From Bacillus sp. AFS055030 (GTDB lineage: Bacteria > Bacillota > Bacilli > Bacillales > Bacillaceae_G), in NCBI RefSeq assembly GCF_002574545.1, contig NZ_NUGT01000009.1:133798-197797 (forward strand): a DNA stretch of 64,000 bases. Reading direction: 5' to 3'. Both the position numbers and the translations under genes were made by a program. Under the pieces are notes generated by a model. It was not told where the DNA came from. It searched no databases and worked only from the letters and a program-made list of their open reading frames with translations. This document shows positions 42,868 to 52,345 of the stretch, piece after piece; position 1 is the stretch's first letter, and every line of letters begins with the position of its first letter.

Positions 42868-43812
42868 TTATTGTTCGAATTGTAAAAATGGATCGACCAT
42901 CGTGATTTTTTGAGCATCTGCATCACTTATTCCGGCATAAAGTTCAGCTGTACCATTCCAATGACGAACCAATCCCCCGCTGAATACAACATCAATTAAG
43001 TCTGGGCGCTTTGAAGGACCAGGTAAAAATTGACTTCTTGTCGCGATTAATTCCATCTTTGAAAACGCTCCTGTTTGGGGATCAAAACCAAATATCATTG
43101 GATAATAATGACGATTTCCTTCCTCATCAAAACTAGCAATATGACCTAGCACACCAATCTTTCCATTCGATAAAAGATGAGCTTCATTTGCTCCGCCCCA
43201 CTGCTCTTCAATAAATTGATTTTCAAGTAATGGCGCATTATTAATTACATCAATCGTTAATTCTGAAAGTGATGGAATCGTTGTCCAACCAATTTTTCCT
43301 CTGCCGCCTTTTTCACCTTGTGGTCTAGTTAAAACACCGATTGTTTTATCTTTTAACTCAACTAAACGGAGATCTTTCATACCATCTGGACCTTTTGCAA
43401 ATTCCTCTAACTTTGCGATTGAATCACCTTTGTAAAAAACAGTTCTCCAGCCTAATTCCCCATCTTTTTCTGGATGTGGAAAGATTTGTACTCCTCCTAC
43501 CACTAGTTCTCCAGCGATTCTTGTAAAAAATGGATCTTGTAATTCAAGAATTGGTGACTCTTCCCTACGTACCCACTCTCTATTTTTTTTAACGAAAAAA
43601 TAAACAACTGAATGCTCACTATCACGAGATTCGACCCGGCCAGCAATAACAAGCTCACCTTCGTCTTCAAAAGGAGCACTGATATTATAAACATCATTAT
43701 TTCCGACTCCAGTAAAAACAATTTTTTCTGGATTAGTTGGTTGCATTTTCGCCGTAAATTCAAGAATTAACTCTTCACAAGTTTGAGCATTTTGCTTCTG
43801 ATTAAATGTCAT
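42868..43812 (-). CDS. DUF1861 family protein
   Basis: A 314-residue cytoplasmic protein with the DUF1861 layout: VGNNDVYNISAPFEDEGE, AGRVESRDSEHSVVYFF, QDPFFTRIAGELVVGGV and IEEQWGGANEAHLL. It is likely a five-bladed propeller related to GH43/GH130 enzymes. I know of no proven activity. Position between the GH13 and GH130 genes suggests a mannoside-processing role or accessory part. ATG at 43810-43812 has GGGGAA upstream and lies 5 bp from the GH13 stop. Confidence 0.85.
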   Translation of the reverse strand: MTFNQKQNAQTCEELILEFTAKMQPTNPEKIVFTGVGNNDVYNISAPFEDEGELVIAGRVESRDSEHSVVYFFVKKNREWVRREESPILELQDPFFTRIAGELVVGGVQIFPHPEKDGELGWRTVFYKGDSIAKLEEFAKGPDGMKDLRLVELKDKTIGVLTRPQGEKGGRGKIGWTTIPSLSELTIDVINNAPLLENQFIEEQWGGANEAHLLSNGKIGVLGHIASFDEEGNRHYYPMIFGFDPQTGAFSKMELIATRSQFLPGPSKRPDLIDVVFSGGLVRHWNGTAELYAGISDADAQKITMVDPFLQFEQ

Positions 43813-43817
43813 TCTCC

Positions 43818-45419
43818 TTATTCCCCTTTTAAAATTAATGCTTCATTTGGTAAAACCTTTATATCCTTGGTAATCTCTAAATCAATACGTTTAGATGAAA
43901 GTAGTAATTTAAGTTGTAATTGTGTAAATGAATCTAGTGTTATTAATTTGGGTTCATTTGAAAAATTTAAAATCACGATCATTTTTTCATCTTTATACGA
44001 TCGAATAAAATAGAGTAATTCTTCTTCATACTTTAATAATTCGTACTGACCTAATTGCAATGAAGTATGCTGTATTCTTAGTTTCAGCAAGCTCTTATAA
44101 TAAGAAAGCATTGAATTTGAGTCCTGTATTTGATTTTCAACATGAATATCAAGCGTTTGACTTGGTATTGTGATCCATGGTTCAACAGTGGAAAAACCAG
44201 CATTAGCTTGTGAATTCCATTGCATTGGTGTTCTAGATTTATCTCGTGATTTCTCATTGGCTACTTTTAATGCTTCAACTTCCGAATTTGTCGATTGCAT
44301 TATTAATTCGTATGCGGTCAATCCTTGAACATCCTTCATTTTTTTTATGTCATCAGTAGTCCAATCTCGCATGCCAATTTCATCGCCATAATAAATAAAT
44401 GGGACACCTTTAGCTGTAAGCATCAATGTAGCTATTAGTTTTGCTCGCTTTTCATCTCCGCCAAATCTTGAAATAAAACGGGACATATCATGACTTGAGA
44501 AAAACAATGTTGGAATTTGATTTTCATCATAAGCTTCTTCCATTTCATATAATTGTTGAAAAATCTTGTTTGAATCAAACTCTGAAATACTTCCAATATT
44601 AAAATTAAAAACAACATCTAATTTATGAACGCCTGAATAGTCTTTAAGAATTGATAAATCTTCAGATCCAACTTCCCCAACTAAAAACTTATCTTCATAG
44701 CGATTTACAAACTCGGCTATTTCAGAAATGACTGGTAGGATTCCTTTTTGGTCTTTATCATGTAAATGAAGTTGCTCATTCTTTTTATGATCATTTGGAT
44801 TATCTTTAAACGAATTATTTACCTTTAAAAAATTGATGACATCTAAACGAAAACCATCTATTCCTTTTTGAAGCCAAAAGTCCATTACATCAAACATCGC
44901 TTTTTTTACTTCTGGATTTGCCCAGTTTAAATCGACTTGTTCTTTTGCAAATGCATGATAATAATATTGGTTTGTGATTTCGTCATATTCCCAAGCTGTT
45001 CCACCAAAGAACGATTCCCAGTTATTTGGTTTATCTCTCCAAATATACCAATCTCGTTTTGGATGATTTCTAGTGGATTTTGATTCTTTAAACCATTGGT
45101 GATCAGAGGATGTATGATTTAAAACTAAATCAGCAATAATACGAATTCCTCGTTTATGTGATTCTTTGATAAATAATTCAAAGTCCTCCATCGTTCCATA
45201 ATCCGGATCAATTGAATAGTAATCTGAAATGTCATAACCATTATCAACTTTAGGAGATGGGTAATACGGAGTTAGCCAAATTCCACCGATACCTAATTCT
45301 TTTAAATAATCGAGTTTAGAAATGATACCAGCAAAATCCCCAATGCCATCACCATTACCATCCATAAAGCTCGGCATATAAATTTCGTAAAATGTAGTTT
45401 TCTTCCACCAATTTGCCAT
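43818..45419 (-). CDS. GH13 alpha-glucosidase (oligo-1,6-glucosidase-like)
   Basis: A 533-residue cytoplasmic alpha-glucosidase. Region II is GFRLDVINFL (nucleophile Asp followed by Val, a residue linked to alpha-1,6 specificity), the acid/base Glu is in LVGEVGSED, and region IV is FFSSHDMSRF rather than the usual NNHDQPR, a noticeable difference. MANWWKKTTFYE begins at ATG 45417-45419, where CGGAG is well spaced; an upstream ATG seven codons earlier lacks a site. It lies 24 bp after the permease genes in the same operon. Confidence 0.92.
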   Translation of the reverse strand: MANWWKKTTFYEIYMPSFMDGNGDGIGDFAGIISKLDYLKELGIGGIWLTPYYPSPKVDNGYDISDYYSIDPDYGTMEDFELFIKESHKRGIRIIADLVLNHTSSDHQWFKESKSTRNHPKRDWYIWRDKPNNWESFFGGTAWEYDEITNQYYYHAFAKEQVDLNWANPEVKKAMFDVMDFWLQKGIDGFRLDVINFLKVNNSFKDNPNDHKKNEQLHLHDKDQKGILPVISEIAEFVNRYEDKFLVGEVGSEDLSILKDYSGVHKLDVVFNFNIGSISEFDSNKIFQQLYEMEEAYDENQIPTLFFSSHDMSRFISRFGGDEKRAKLIATLMLTAKGVPFIYYGDEIGMRDWTTDDIKKMKDVQGLTAYELIMQSTNSEVEALKVANEKSRDKSRTPMQWNSQANAGFSTVEPWITIPSQTLDIHVENQIQDSNSMLSYYKSLLKLRIQHTSLQLGQYELLKYEEELLYFIRSYKDEKMIVILNFSNEPKLITLDSFTQLQLKLLLSSKRIDLEITKDIKVLPNEALILKGE

Positions 45420-45443
45420 TATGTTAGAACTCCGATCCATGAA

Positions 45444-46274
45444 TTACTTAAGTGTAAATTGCATACCTTCTTTAAACTTTTTAGCAAATAGTAAGAAGAT
45501 AATAATGATAGGTATTGTAAGTAATACTGCTGCTGCATACATTGGTCCTGGGTAACCGCCATAAGGTCCAAACATTTGAGATAATAAAACGTTCAGCGTT
45601 AGCATATTGTCACTCTTTGCAACTAACATGTCCCATAAAAGCTCAGTCCATCTTTCCATAAATAAGAAGAGGAAAATAACAGTTGTGATTGATTTGGACA
45701 TCGGCAGAACAATTTTAAACATGATTTGCCACTCACTAGCCCCATCTAATTTTGCTGCTTCAATAAATGTTTCAGGAATAGCTTTGAAAAAGTTTGTGTA
45801 CATAAAGACTGCCCATAAGCTCATTGCTTTTGGCAATATCATTCCCCAGTATGAGTCATACATCCCAATTTTTTGAATGACAAGGAATGTAGGGATTAAT
45901 AAAATAATCGCTGGGAAAAACATTTGAAATAAAATAAAGTTATTAATAAAGTTTCTTCCTTTAAAAGGAATTTTAGCAAGTGCGTATGCTACCATAACCG
46001 CTGTCACCATCATTAATAATGTAGAGGCAGCTGATACAAAGAAACTATTAAAAAAAGCATTGATCCAAGGCCTTGGTATTGCCGATTCACCGCCAGCTAA
46101 TAACCAGCTATATGATTTCAAAGTAAAACCTGTTGGAATTAATTTTCGGTCCACTTGATTCCAATCAGCGAATGAGTTTAAAACCATATAAATATATGGA
46201 AAAATCATAACTAGTAAGAGAATCGAGGCAATCAGGTAACGAAACCATAGTCCTTTTTTCTTAATTCCAACCAT
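45444..46274 (-). CDS. Sugar ABC permease (MalG type)
   Basis: A 276-residue inner-membrane permease with six helices and the EAA loop EAAKLDGASEWQIMFKIVLP, which binds the ATPase. It pairs with the MalF-type permease, whose stop it overlaps by 14 bp, and the binding protein upstream. No ATPase gene is present, so an ATPase shared with other sugar importers (MsmX type) is likely, as is common in Bacillus. The start is ATG at 46272-46274 behind GGGGAAAA. Confidence 0.94.
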   Translation of the reverse strand: MVGIKKKGLWFRYLIASILLLVMIFPYIYMVLNSFADWNQVDRKLIPTGFTLKSYSWLLAGGESAIPRPWINAFFNSFFVSAASTLLMMVTAVMVAYALAKIPFKGRNFINNFILFQMFFPAIILLIPTFLVIQKIGMYDSYWGMILPKAMSLWAVFMYTNFFKAIPETFIEAAKLDGASEWQIMFKIVLPMSKSITTVIFLFLFMERWTELLWDMLVAKSDNMLTLNVLLSQMFGPYGGYPGPMYAAAVLLTIPIIIIFLLFAKKFKEGMQFTLK

Positions 46275-47139
46275 TTCGTTTTCCCCACATTTCTAAAAGT
46301 TTTCGAATAATAAAAATTGATATAAATGTTACTACAGAGGCAATGATCGCAATGGCAGATGCATAACCAGCTTGAAGATTTGAGAATGCTCTCGTAAAGA
46401 TTTCCATTTGCCATGTATTCGTTGCGAAATTCGGTCCCCCACCTGTTAATTGGTAAACCTCTGTGAAAATACCAAATGTTACACCGATTGATAAAATTAG
46501 GACTGTAAATAATGCTGGATATAATAGAGGAAAAGTAATTTTCCAAAAACGTTGCATTGGTGTTACCCCATCAATTAAGGCTGCCTCATAAACTTCTTTA
46601 TCGATGCTATCAAAACCGGAAGTTAAAATTAATGCATAGTAACCAGTAAATTTCCAAGCAATAATAACCGCTACAGTGAATAAAGCACCAAACGGCGACC
46701 CTAACCAGTTAATGTCTAAACCAAATGAATTTCTTAAGAATTCATTAATCGGGCTGTTGTATGAAAGCAATCCTTTTACAATTAATGAAGAAACTACACC
46801 TGATGCTAGATACGGAAGAAAAAATCCGATTAAAAATAAACCTTTAAACTTTGGTAAACCTTGAACGATTAAAGCCACAATGATTGAAGATGCTACAACC
46901 ATCGGTACAAACAGTGCCATAAACTTGAAAGCAACGAAAAATGCGCTTTGTACACCAGGACTCTTAAAAGCTTCTGTATAATTTTCGATTCCAACAAAGC
47001 TAAACGTTGGAGCGATTAAATTCCAATCAGTCAGTGATAGAAACAACGACCACACTAGTGGTATTAGGAAAAAAACTATTGCATAAATAAGATAAGGACT
47101 GGCAAATAGCCAGCCCAACCTTCCTTGTTTCGTGCTCAT
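46261..47139 (-). CDS. Sugar ABC permease (MalF type)
   Basis: A 292-residue permease with six helices and the EAA motif EAALIDGVTPMQRFWKITFP. It starts at ATG 47137-47139, or at the adjacent GTG; both overlap the stop of the binding-protein gene, so translation is coupled. It forms the transmembrane channel with the MalG-type partner for the CUT1 class of di- and oligosaccharide importers. Confidence 0.93.
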   Translation of the reverse strand: MSTKQGRLGWLFASPYLIYAIVFFLIPLVWSLFLSLTDWNLIAPTFSFVGIENYTEAFKSPGVQSAFFVAFKFMALFVPMVVASSIIVALIVQGLPKFKGLFLIGFFLPYLASGVVSSLIVKGLLSYNSPINEFLRNSFGLDINWLGSPFGALFTVAVIIAWKFTGYYALILTSGFDSIDKEVYEAALIDGVTPMQRFWKITFPLLYPALFTVLILSIGVTFGIFTEVYQLTGGGPNFATNTWQMEIFTRAFSNLQAGYASAIAIIASVVTFISIFIIRKLLEMWGKRNGWN

Positions 47140-48461
47140 CACTTAAGAGCCCCCTCAATAGCCTCTTTCATGTCTTTCCATGCAGATTTAGAATCTTTTT
47201 CACCTTTTACTACAGGATTGAATGCATATTGGCCAATATAAGTTTGAATATCATTGTATTTTGCGTTATCCATTGGCGGGATCGCATTAGGAACGGCTGC
47301 TGCATATGGTTGTAATGCTGGATTTTTATCAAAGAACGACTTAAATGTATCATTTGTTGTTAAATCATCACGTGCTGGTGGTAAGTTCGTTTTCTCAAGC
47401 CATTTCAAATCATTTTCAGGATTTGAATACACCCAATTGATAAACTTCATCGCTGCTTTTTGTTGCTCTTTTGTAGCAGAAGCATAAATTACTAAACCTT
47501 TTGTATCTGCGAATGTTTTAACATTTTCAACAGACATACCATCTGGAACCGGTGGTGTAGATAATGTATATGTCTCATTAAATTTCATATTTGGGAATTT
47601 ATCTGCCCAATATGAGATTGTCCAAGGGCCAATATCAGTAAAGATACCTAATCCAGTTTCAAATGGATCTTTAGCTTGTCTAGTCAGTAGTGCATTTGAT
47701 TTACGTAAGTCATTCATGAAATTAAAAACTTGCTCTCCGGCTTTCTTATCACCAGTAAATTTAGAACCTTCTACGAACTTGTTACCTTCAGATGCCGCAT
47801 CATATAACATGAAAAAGTCGAACCACCTTTTCCAAGCTGTAGGATCTGCAAGATCTGCTTTTGCCCAAACATATTTATCTGGATATTTTTCTTTTAATTT
47901 TTTCGCAACCGCTAACATTTCGCTATACGTTTTAGGTGCCGTGTTAAATCCTAATTCTTTTAAAATATCTAATCTCCATCCAAATAGCATTGCATTTGAG
48001 TAGATTGGTATTACGTATTGGTGATTGTCAGCAAACTGCCAACCTTTCATCGTATCGTTCATATGTCGATTTTCTTTCAACTTGTCAAAGCCATCTAATT
48101 CATCTAAAGGAACAAGTGCTTTACTATCAGCCAACTGTGCAGCAAATCCTCGATTAATATTTTCAGACATTGTCGGAGCGCTTCCACCTGCAATGGCAGA
48201 TTGAATACTAGCTTCAGATGTTGGACTTTCCTTCATTGGACTTACATTTACTTTGATACTAGGATTCTCTTTCGTAAACTGTTGGGCTACATCTTTCCAG
48301 TACACTTGTTGAGTCGGATTTGGTGCCGCCCAAAATTCAATTGTCGTTACCCCATCTTTTGCTCCACCTTTTACTTCCTTATTACCTGTAGAACAAGCAG
48401 ATAAACTAGCAACAGATAATGAAGCTGCTAATAAGACTGATGATACTTTTTTCATTTTCAT
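47139..48461 (-). CDS. Sugar-binding lipoprotein of the ABC importer
   Basis: A 440-residue extracellular binding protein. The signal peptide ends in a lipobox LSACSTG with lipid-modified Cys23, followed by EFWAAPNPTQQVYWKDV and the two-lobed fold of CUT1 binding proteins. It is the first gene of the sugar operon and should set its substrate range, probably a mannose-containing oligosaccharide given the enzymes behind it. The start is ATG at 48459-48461 behind GGAGG. A cre-like site lies about 100 bp upstream. Confidence 0.94.
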   Translation of the reverse strand: MKMKKVSSVLLAASLSVASLSACSTGNKEVKGGAKDGVTTIEFWAAPNPTQQVYWKDVAQQFTKENPSIKVNVSPMKESPTSEASIQSAIAGGSAPTMSENINRGFAAQLADSKALVPLDELDGFDKLKENRHMNDTMKGWQFADNHQYVIPIYSNAMLFGWRLDILKELGFNTAPKTYSEMLAVAKKLKEKYPDKYVWAKADLADPTAWKRWFDFFMLYDAASEGNKFVEGSKFTGDKKAGEQVFNFMNDLRKSNALLTRQAKDPFETGLGIFTDIGPWTISYWADKFPNMKFNETYTLSTPPVPDGMSVENVKTFADTKGLVIYASATKEQQKAAMKFINWVYSNPENDLKWLEKTNLPPARDDLTTNDTFKSFFDKNPALQPYAAAVPNAIPPMDNAKYNDIQTYIGQYAFNPVVKGEKDSKSAWKDMKEAIEGALK

Positions 48462-48556
48462 CTGGTATTTCCTCCAATGATTAAGATAGAATCAAAACTC
48501 TTTTCAAAAGAAAAACACGTGGACTAATTTTTATAAACTATGTAATTTCAATCATC

Positions 48557-48570
48557 TGGAAGCGCTAACA
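48557..48570 (-). promoter_or_regulatory. cre site (CcpA)
   Basis: TGGAAGCGCTAACA matches the cre consensus TGWAANCGNTNWCA at all but one position. It suggests glucose repression of the sugar operon. Confidence 0.65.
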
Positions 48571-48699
48571 AATACTTGAATAAAAGTATAATAGTTGTTA
48601 GGCCATTCATAAAAATAGTTATCCGTGCCCTTTATTCATTACTTCTAATTCACAATTAAACATTACAATTAACATTACAAATATACATAAATATTATTC

Positions 48700-48711
48700 T
48701 GTAACGTTATA
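48700..48711. promoter_or_regulatory. Second LacI-type operator
   Basis: TGTAACGTTATA shares the central GTAACGTTA with the perfect site at 48835-48848. Confidence 0.55.
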
Positions 48712-48834
48712 AACTAACTTATAAGCTGATTATTTCACCTAACTTGATTTTAGTCAAGTTGATTTTTACTATTTTCATATTTTTTTAACAAAATAGTCAA
48801 TTTACTAACATTACAAAAATTTGCATTGCAATTT

Positions 48835-48848
48835 TTGTAACGTTACAA
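48835..48848. promoter_or_regulatory. Perfect LacI-type operator
   Basis: TTGTAACGTTACAA is an exact 14-bp palindrome with the CG centre typical of LacI-family sites. It lies 63-76 bp before the regulator's start codon, around its likely -35 region. Confidence 0.75.
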
Positions 48849-48910
48849 TATACTTACAATCAATTTTACGATATAATTTAGATAGATTGATTTAGGGGAG
48901 AAATTTAAAA

Positions 48911-49930
48911 ATGGAAAAGAAAGTGACAATGCAAGACATTGCGACACGATTAAATATCTCAAAAAACTCAGTATCACAGGCTTTATCCGGAAAACCTGGT
49001 GTTAGCGAAGAAACAAGAAAGCTGATCCAAGATACTGCAGATGAATTAGGTTATTCTTATTCAACTATTCGTACTCAAAAACAAGTTGAAGAAAAAAAAA
49101 TCAAAACAATTGGATTAATTGCATCTGATCTTGCGTTTTCTTTAACAGGATTTTTTGGTGAAATTTATTTAAGTGTTCAAAAAGAATTAAAAGCTAAAGA
49201 CATTAACTTTTTAATCGAATCAATCGATCAGCATTCGGTTGAAAATTTAATTATGCCTACTTTATTAACGAATCAAGAAATTGATGGATTATTAATCTTG
49301 TCTCATATTAATACTGACTACACTGCGAAAGTAATAAAATCCGGGATTCCTACCGTACTAATTGATCACCATGAACCATTCCTTCATGCTGATTCAATAT
49401 TAACAAATAATCGCTTTGCTGCTTTTACAGCTGTAGAGCATTTAATTAAATTGGGACATAAAGAAATTAGTTTCGTTGGAGATGTAGACATTTCACCAAG
49501 CTACCAAGAAAGATTAGAAGGATATTTTTTAGCTCTTAAAAAATATGGAATAAAACTTGATGAAAATCTACTATTAAATCACGCTAAAGAGGAACAGTCC
49601 CATATAATAAATTTACTCGATCAATTTTCAAAACAACCTACAGCCTATTTTTGTGTAAATGATGGACTTGGTTTTCTAATTCAAACTGAATTACAACGAA
49701 GAGGATTCAATGTACCAGAAGACATATCTGTATGTAGTTTTGACAATGGCCAACTTTCTCAAATTGCAACACCAAAAATGACGACAATGGATGTCGATTT
49801 AAACTTCTTCGGTAAAAAAGCAGTTGAACAATTATGCTGGAGAATTGAAAACAAAGACGAGCCAATCCATGAAATCTTATTGCCTACTAGACTGATTATT
49901 AGGGAATCGACTGGTGAATTAAGAAAATAG
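48911..49930 (+). CDS. LacI-family regulator of the sugar locus
   Basis: A 339-residue regulator. Residues 5-26 form the helix-turn-helix and hinge helix (TMQDIATRLNISKNSVSQAL, then KPGVSEETRKLI). The rest is a periplasmic-binding-like ligand domain. It is divergent from the importer operon, and an exact operator palindrome lies upstream, so it most likely represses the operon and itself until the sugar or a breakdown product binds. ATG at 48911 follows AGGGGAGA. Confidence 0.93.
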   Translation: MEKKVTMQDIATRLNISKNSVSQALSGKPGVSEETRKLIQDTADELGYSYSTIRTQKQVEEKKIKTIGLIASDLAFSLTGFFGEIYLSVQKELKAKDINFLIESIDQHSVENLIMPTLLTNQEIDGLLILSHINTDYTAKVIKSGIPTVLIDHHEPFLHADSILTNNRFAAFTAVEHLIKLGHKEISFVGDVDISPSYQERLEGYFLALKKYGIKLDENLLLNHAKEEQSHIINLLDQFSKQPTAYFCVNDGLGFLIQTELQRRGFNVPEDISVCSFDNGQLSQIATPKMTTMDVDLNFFGKKAVEQLCWRIENKDEPIHEILLPTRLIIRESTGELRK

Positions 49931-49974
49931 GAACGTTAGAGTTTAAAGGAATGGAAACTTAAAACTGATCAACA

Positions 49975-50010
49975 ACATCCTTACTTCATTTTGAGGTAAG
50001 GGTGTTTTTT
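49975..50010 (+). terminator. Terminator of the LacI-type gene
   Basis: ACATCCTTAC pairs with GTAAGGGTGT (one G-T), followed by TTTTT. Confidence 0.85.
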
Positions 50011-50084
50011 ACTATAAATTTTCGATTTACATGCTTAACATAAATGCTAATTAGTCGTACAAATAGAAAGTAACTAAACTTAAA

Positions 50085-50130
50085 TAAAAAAAGGATAGAA
50101 AAACAGAAATAACTGTTTTTTTCTATCCTT
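50085..50130 (-). terminator. Terminator of the MOSC gene
   Basis: AAGGATAG with flanking arms pairs to CTATCCTT over a long A/T-rich stem, and a T run follows on the minus strand. Confidence 0.85.
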
Positions 50131-50136
50131 AGTCTT

Positions 50137-50784
50137 TTAAACTAAACCATCCAAACGCTTATTTAACCGAATTCTCCAATCCTCAGCTAACTCAGGAACT
50201 TCCAATATCGCTTTTATTCCTTCAACATTTTTTGGATCATGGAAATAAATCTCGTTGCAATGAAGAACCGAAATTTTATTCTTTTGCGTTTCGATTAATT
50301 CTATTTTCGAATCATTTCTGACTGTTCCCTCTTTTAATACACGGCATAAGTAGCCTGTAAAACCAGTTTCTACGATTCTCTTAAGTGCTACATTCGTTCG
50401 TTTTGTAATGGTGTCACAAGGTATTCTACTTTGTGTAATTTGTATAATTGCATCACCCATTTGGTAGACATCACCAATGTGTACGTCTTTTTCTAACATA
50501 TTTGTGACAGTAATATTTTCGCCAAATGCTGAAAGTGGTAAATTTAGATTAAACTCTTTTTCCCAAAGTGCGTAATGTTCATATGCATACACACATACAG
50601 CTCGATCTGGTCCACCGTGATGTTTTAAATCAGCTACTCCATCACCTTTAAAGCCTTCTTTTGATAAGTAAACTTCTTCTATCCCTTCTTTACATATACC
50701 TGTTATCATTTCTTTGTTTTCGCCATATTCCATTTTACTCGGTAATCCTACTGCAAGATTAATTAACTCTATTTTATTTGCCAT
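50137..50784 (-). CDS. MOSC domain protein (YiiM/YflK type)
   Basis: A 215-residue MOSC protein with GDGVADLKHHGGPDRAVCVYAYEHY near residue 47, FGENITVTNMLEKDVHIGDVY and IPCDTITKR, the usual MOSC and 3-alpha-linker blocks. MOSC proteins bind the molybdenum cofactor; a YiiM-like reductase role is likely. It lies at the end of the Moco locus, 123 bp from modB. The start is ATG at 50782-50784 behind GGGAGG. Confidence 0.9.
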   Translation of the reverse strand: MANKIELINLAVGLPSKMEYGENKEMITGICKEGIEEVYLSKEGFKGDGVADLKHHGGPDRAVCVYAYEHYALWEKEFNLNLPLSAFGENITVTNMLEKDVHIGDVYQMGDAIIQITQSRIPCDTITKRTNVALKRIVETGFTGYLCRVLKEGTVRNDSKIELIETQKNKISVLHCNEIYFHDPKNVEGIKAILEVPELAEDWRIRLNKRLDGLV

Positions 50785-50906
50785 GCCTTCCTCCCTTTCT
50801 TTTTTAGTTTCTACTGTTTACATTCTGTTTTATTTTAGTAATAAAAAGGAAAAACATCCTACATATGGCATTATAAATTCACGAAAGACAATACTAAACT
50901 AAAAAA

Positions 50907-51563
50907 TCATTTTTGTTTTAACTGTACAACAAACAGCATAATAAACGAAATTAAAATCATTGAAAGCACCCATAACCAGGCCATTTTCATATTTCCTGCA
51001 TCTATTGCTAAATAAATTGCTGTTGGAACAGTTTGTGTTTTTCCTGGTATGTTTCCTGCAAACATAAGTGTAGCACCAAACTCGCCTAATACTCTTGCAA
51101 CGCTTAATATACTACCTGAGATAATCGATTTTAATGAGAGAGGAATTGAGATCAAGAAAAAAACATTCCATTCGTTTGCACCACAAACTCGAGCAGCTTC
51201 TTCAATCTCATTGTCTACACCAAGGAATCCAGTTTTTGCAGATTGATACATAAGTGGGAACGCTACAACTATTGATGCAATGACAGCGGCCCACCATGTA
51301 AAAACAATTGGCTGTTTAAACAACCATTCGATCATTTTTCCAACGAAGCTTTGTCTTCCGAAAATGACTAATAGTAAAAATCCTACAACTGTAGGAGGAA
51401 GAACTAAAGGTAACATTAAAATTGTTTCAAGGAGAGTCTTACCTTTGAAGGTTTTCAAAGAGAGAATTCTTCCAACTATAGTCCCTAAAATAATAACAAT
51501 AAATCCTGCCACGATTGTAACCTTAAGGGAAATCTTAAGGGGAATTAAAAACTCTTCAAACAA
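50907..51563 (-). CDS. modB: Molybdate ABC permease ModB
   Basis: A 218-residue permease with five helices and the loop EAARVCGANEWNVFFLISIP, typical of ModB/CysT. The start is TTG at 51561-51563 with TGAGGA upstream. No binding protein (modA) or ATPase (modC) gene is adjacent, unlike most mod operons. It could use partners encoded elsewhere. Position beside Moco synthesis genes supports molybdate as substrate. Confidence 0.88.
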   Translation of the reverse strand: MFEEFLIPLKISLKVTIVAGFIVIILGTIVGRILSLKTFKGKTLLETILMLPLVLPPTVVGFLLLVIFGRQSFVGKMIEWLFKQPIVFTWWAAVIASIVVAFPLMYQSAKTGFLGVDNEIEEAARVCGANEWNVFFLISIPLSLKSIISGSILSVARVLGEFGATLMFAGNIPGKTQTVPTAIYLAIDAGNMKMAWLWVLSMILISFIMLFVVQLKQK

Positions 51564-51605
51564 TTAAAATTCCTCATTTCAACATAAACCATATTTTCAG
51601 TTTTT

Positions 51606-52139
51606 TTAATCATCTATGAAATTACCTTTTGAAATTTCATTCATCAAGAAATCAAAATAAATATCTTCATTACAAAGTTGGAAATATTGATAATCTTTCA
51701 ATCTACCCTCTTCAATTTCAAAATGGCTGATCACACAGATTATATTCGTTAATGAATCGAGTAATTTTAAATCATCCTCACTTCTTATTAATACTACTTT
51801 TGGATAACTTTCCCTTTTATAACCTTCAATAAAAATAATATCAGGTGAAAAAAGACGATATAATTGAATTGTTTTCTTTAAATCCCAATTGATAAAATTT
51901 GTTCTTAATTGCAAGACTCCATCACCTTCAACACTAGAAACGATTGCTCCAGCATCTAAATGACGACTACTGTCTTTTTGTTCGATTTCTGTATCAGGCG
52001 CACCCCCGTGACCATGATGTTTTATAGTGGCAGCTACTAGTCCTCTTTGATTGGCCTGTTTAATAAGCTTTTTTGTAAGTGTTGTTTTTCCACTATTTTG
52101 ATAGCCTACAATTTGCAAAATGGAATAGTTTTTTTTCAT
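51606..52139 (-). CDS. mobB: Molybdopterin-guanine dinucleotide biosynthesis protein MobB
   Basis: A 177-residue P-loop GTPase. The Walker A motif GYQNSGKTTLTKKLIKQA begins near residue 11; later TIKHHGHGG and DIIFIEGYKRESYPK match MobB. MobB aids attachment of GMP to molybdopterin by MobA. The ATG at 52137-52139 is preferred, ten bases from AAAGGA, over a TTG three codons earlier. modB follows by 42 bp. Confidence 0.93.
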   Translation of the reverse strand: MKKNYSILQIVGYQNSGKTTLTKKLIKQANQRGLVAATIKHHGHGGAPDTEIEQKDSSRHLDAGAIVSSVEGDGVLQLRTNFINWDLKKTIQLYRLFSPDIIFIEGYKRESYPKVVLIRSEDDLKLLDSLTNIICVISHFEIEEGRLKDYQYFQLCNEDIYFDFLMNEISKGNFIDD

Positions 52140-52345
52140 CGCTTTCAATTCCTTTTTATGAAATACTTTTATTATAAGTTAGCCTACTGAAAAAACACCA
52201 TTATACAAAAATCGAATCGATTATTGTATTGATGGTGGAGCATTGTAATTAAGTCTTTAAAAGACGTTCACTAAAAGTTTTCTTTAATTTTTCGAATCAT
52301 TGCTTTATGATAAAAAAAACAAAATGAATGCAAGGGGTATAGATA

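Larger units (their letters stand above)
48462..48910. promoter_or_regulatory. Divergent control region of the sugar locus
   Basis: About 450 bp between the binding protein and lacI-type genes, with no ORF. It contains a near-consensus cre site, at least one perfect operator palindrome and further half-sites. It probably drives both transcripts. Confidence 0.75.

Noticed and set aside
46232-46546. Minus-strand ORF of 104 codons in the permease region
   Set aside because: It lies entirely within the overlapping MalF and MalG genes in another frame and has no membrane-protein pattern of its own.
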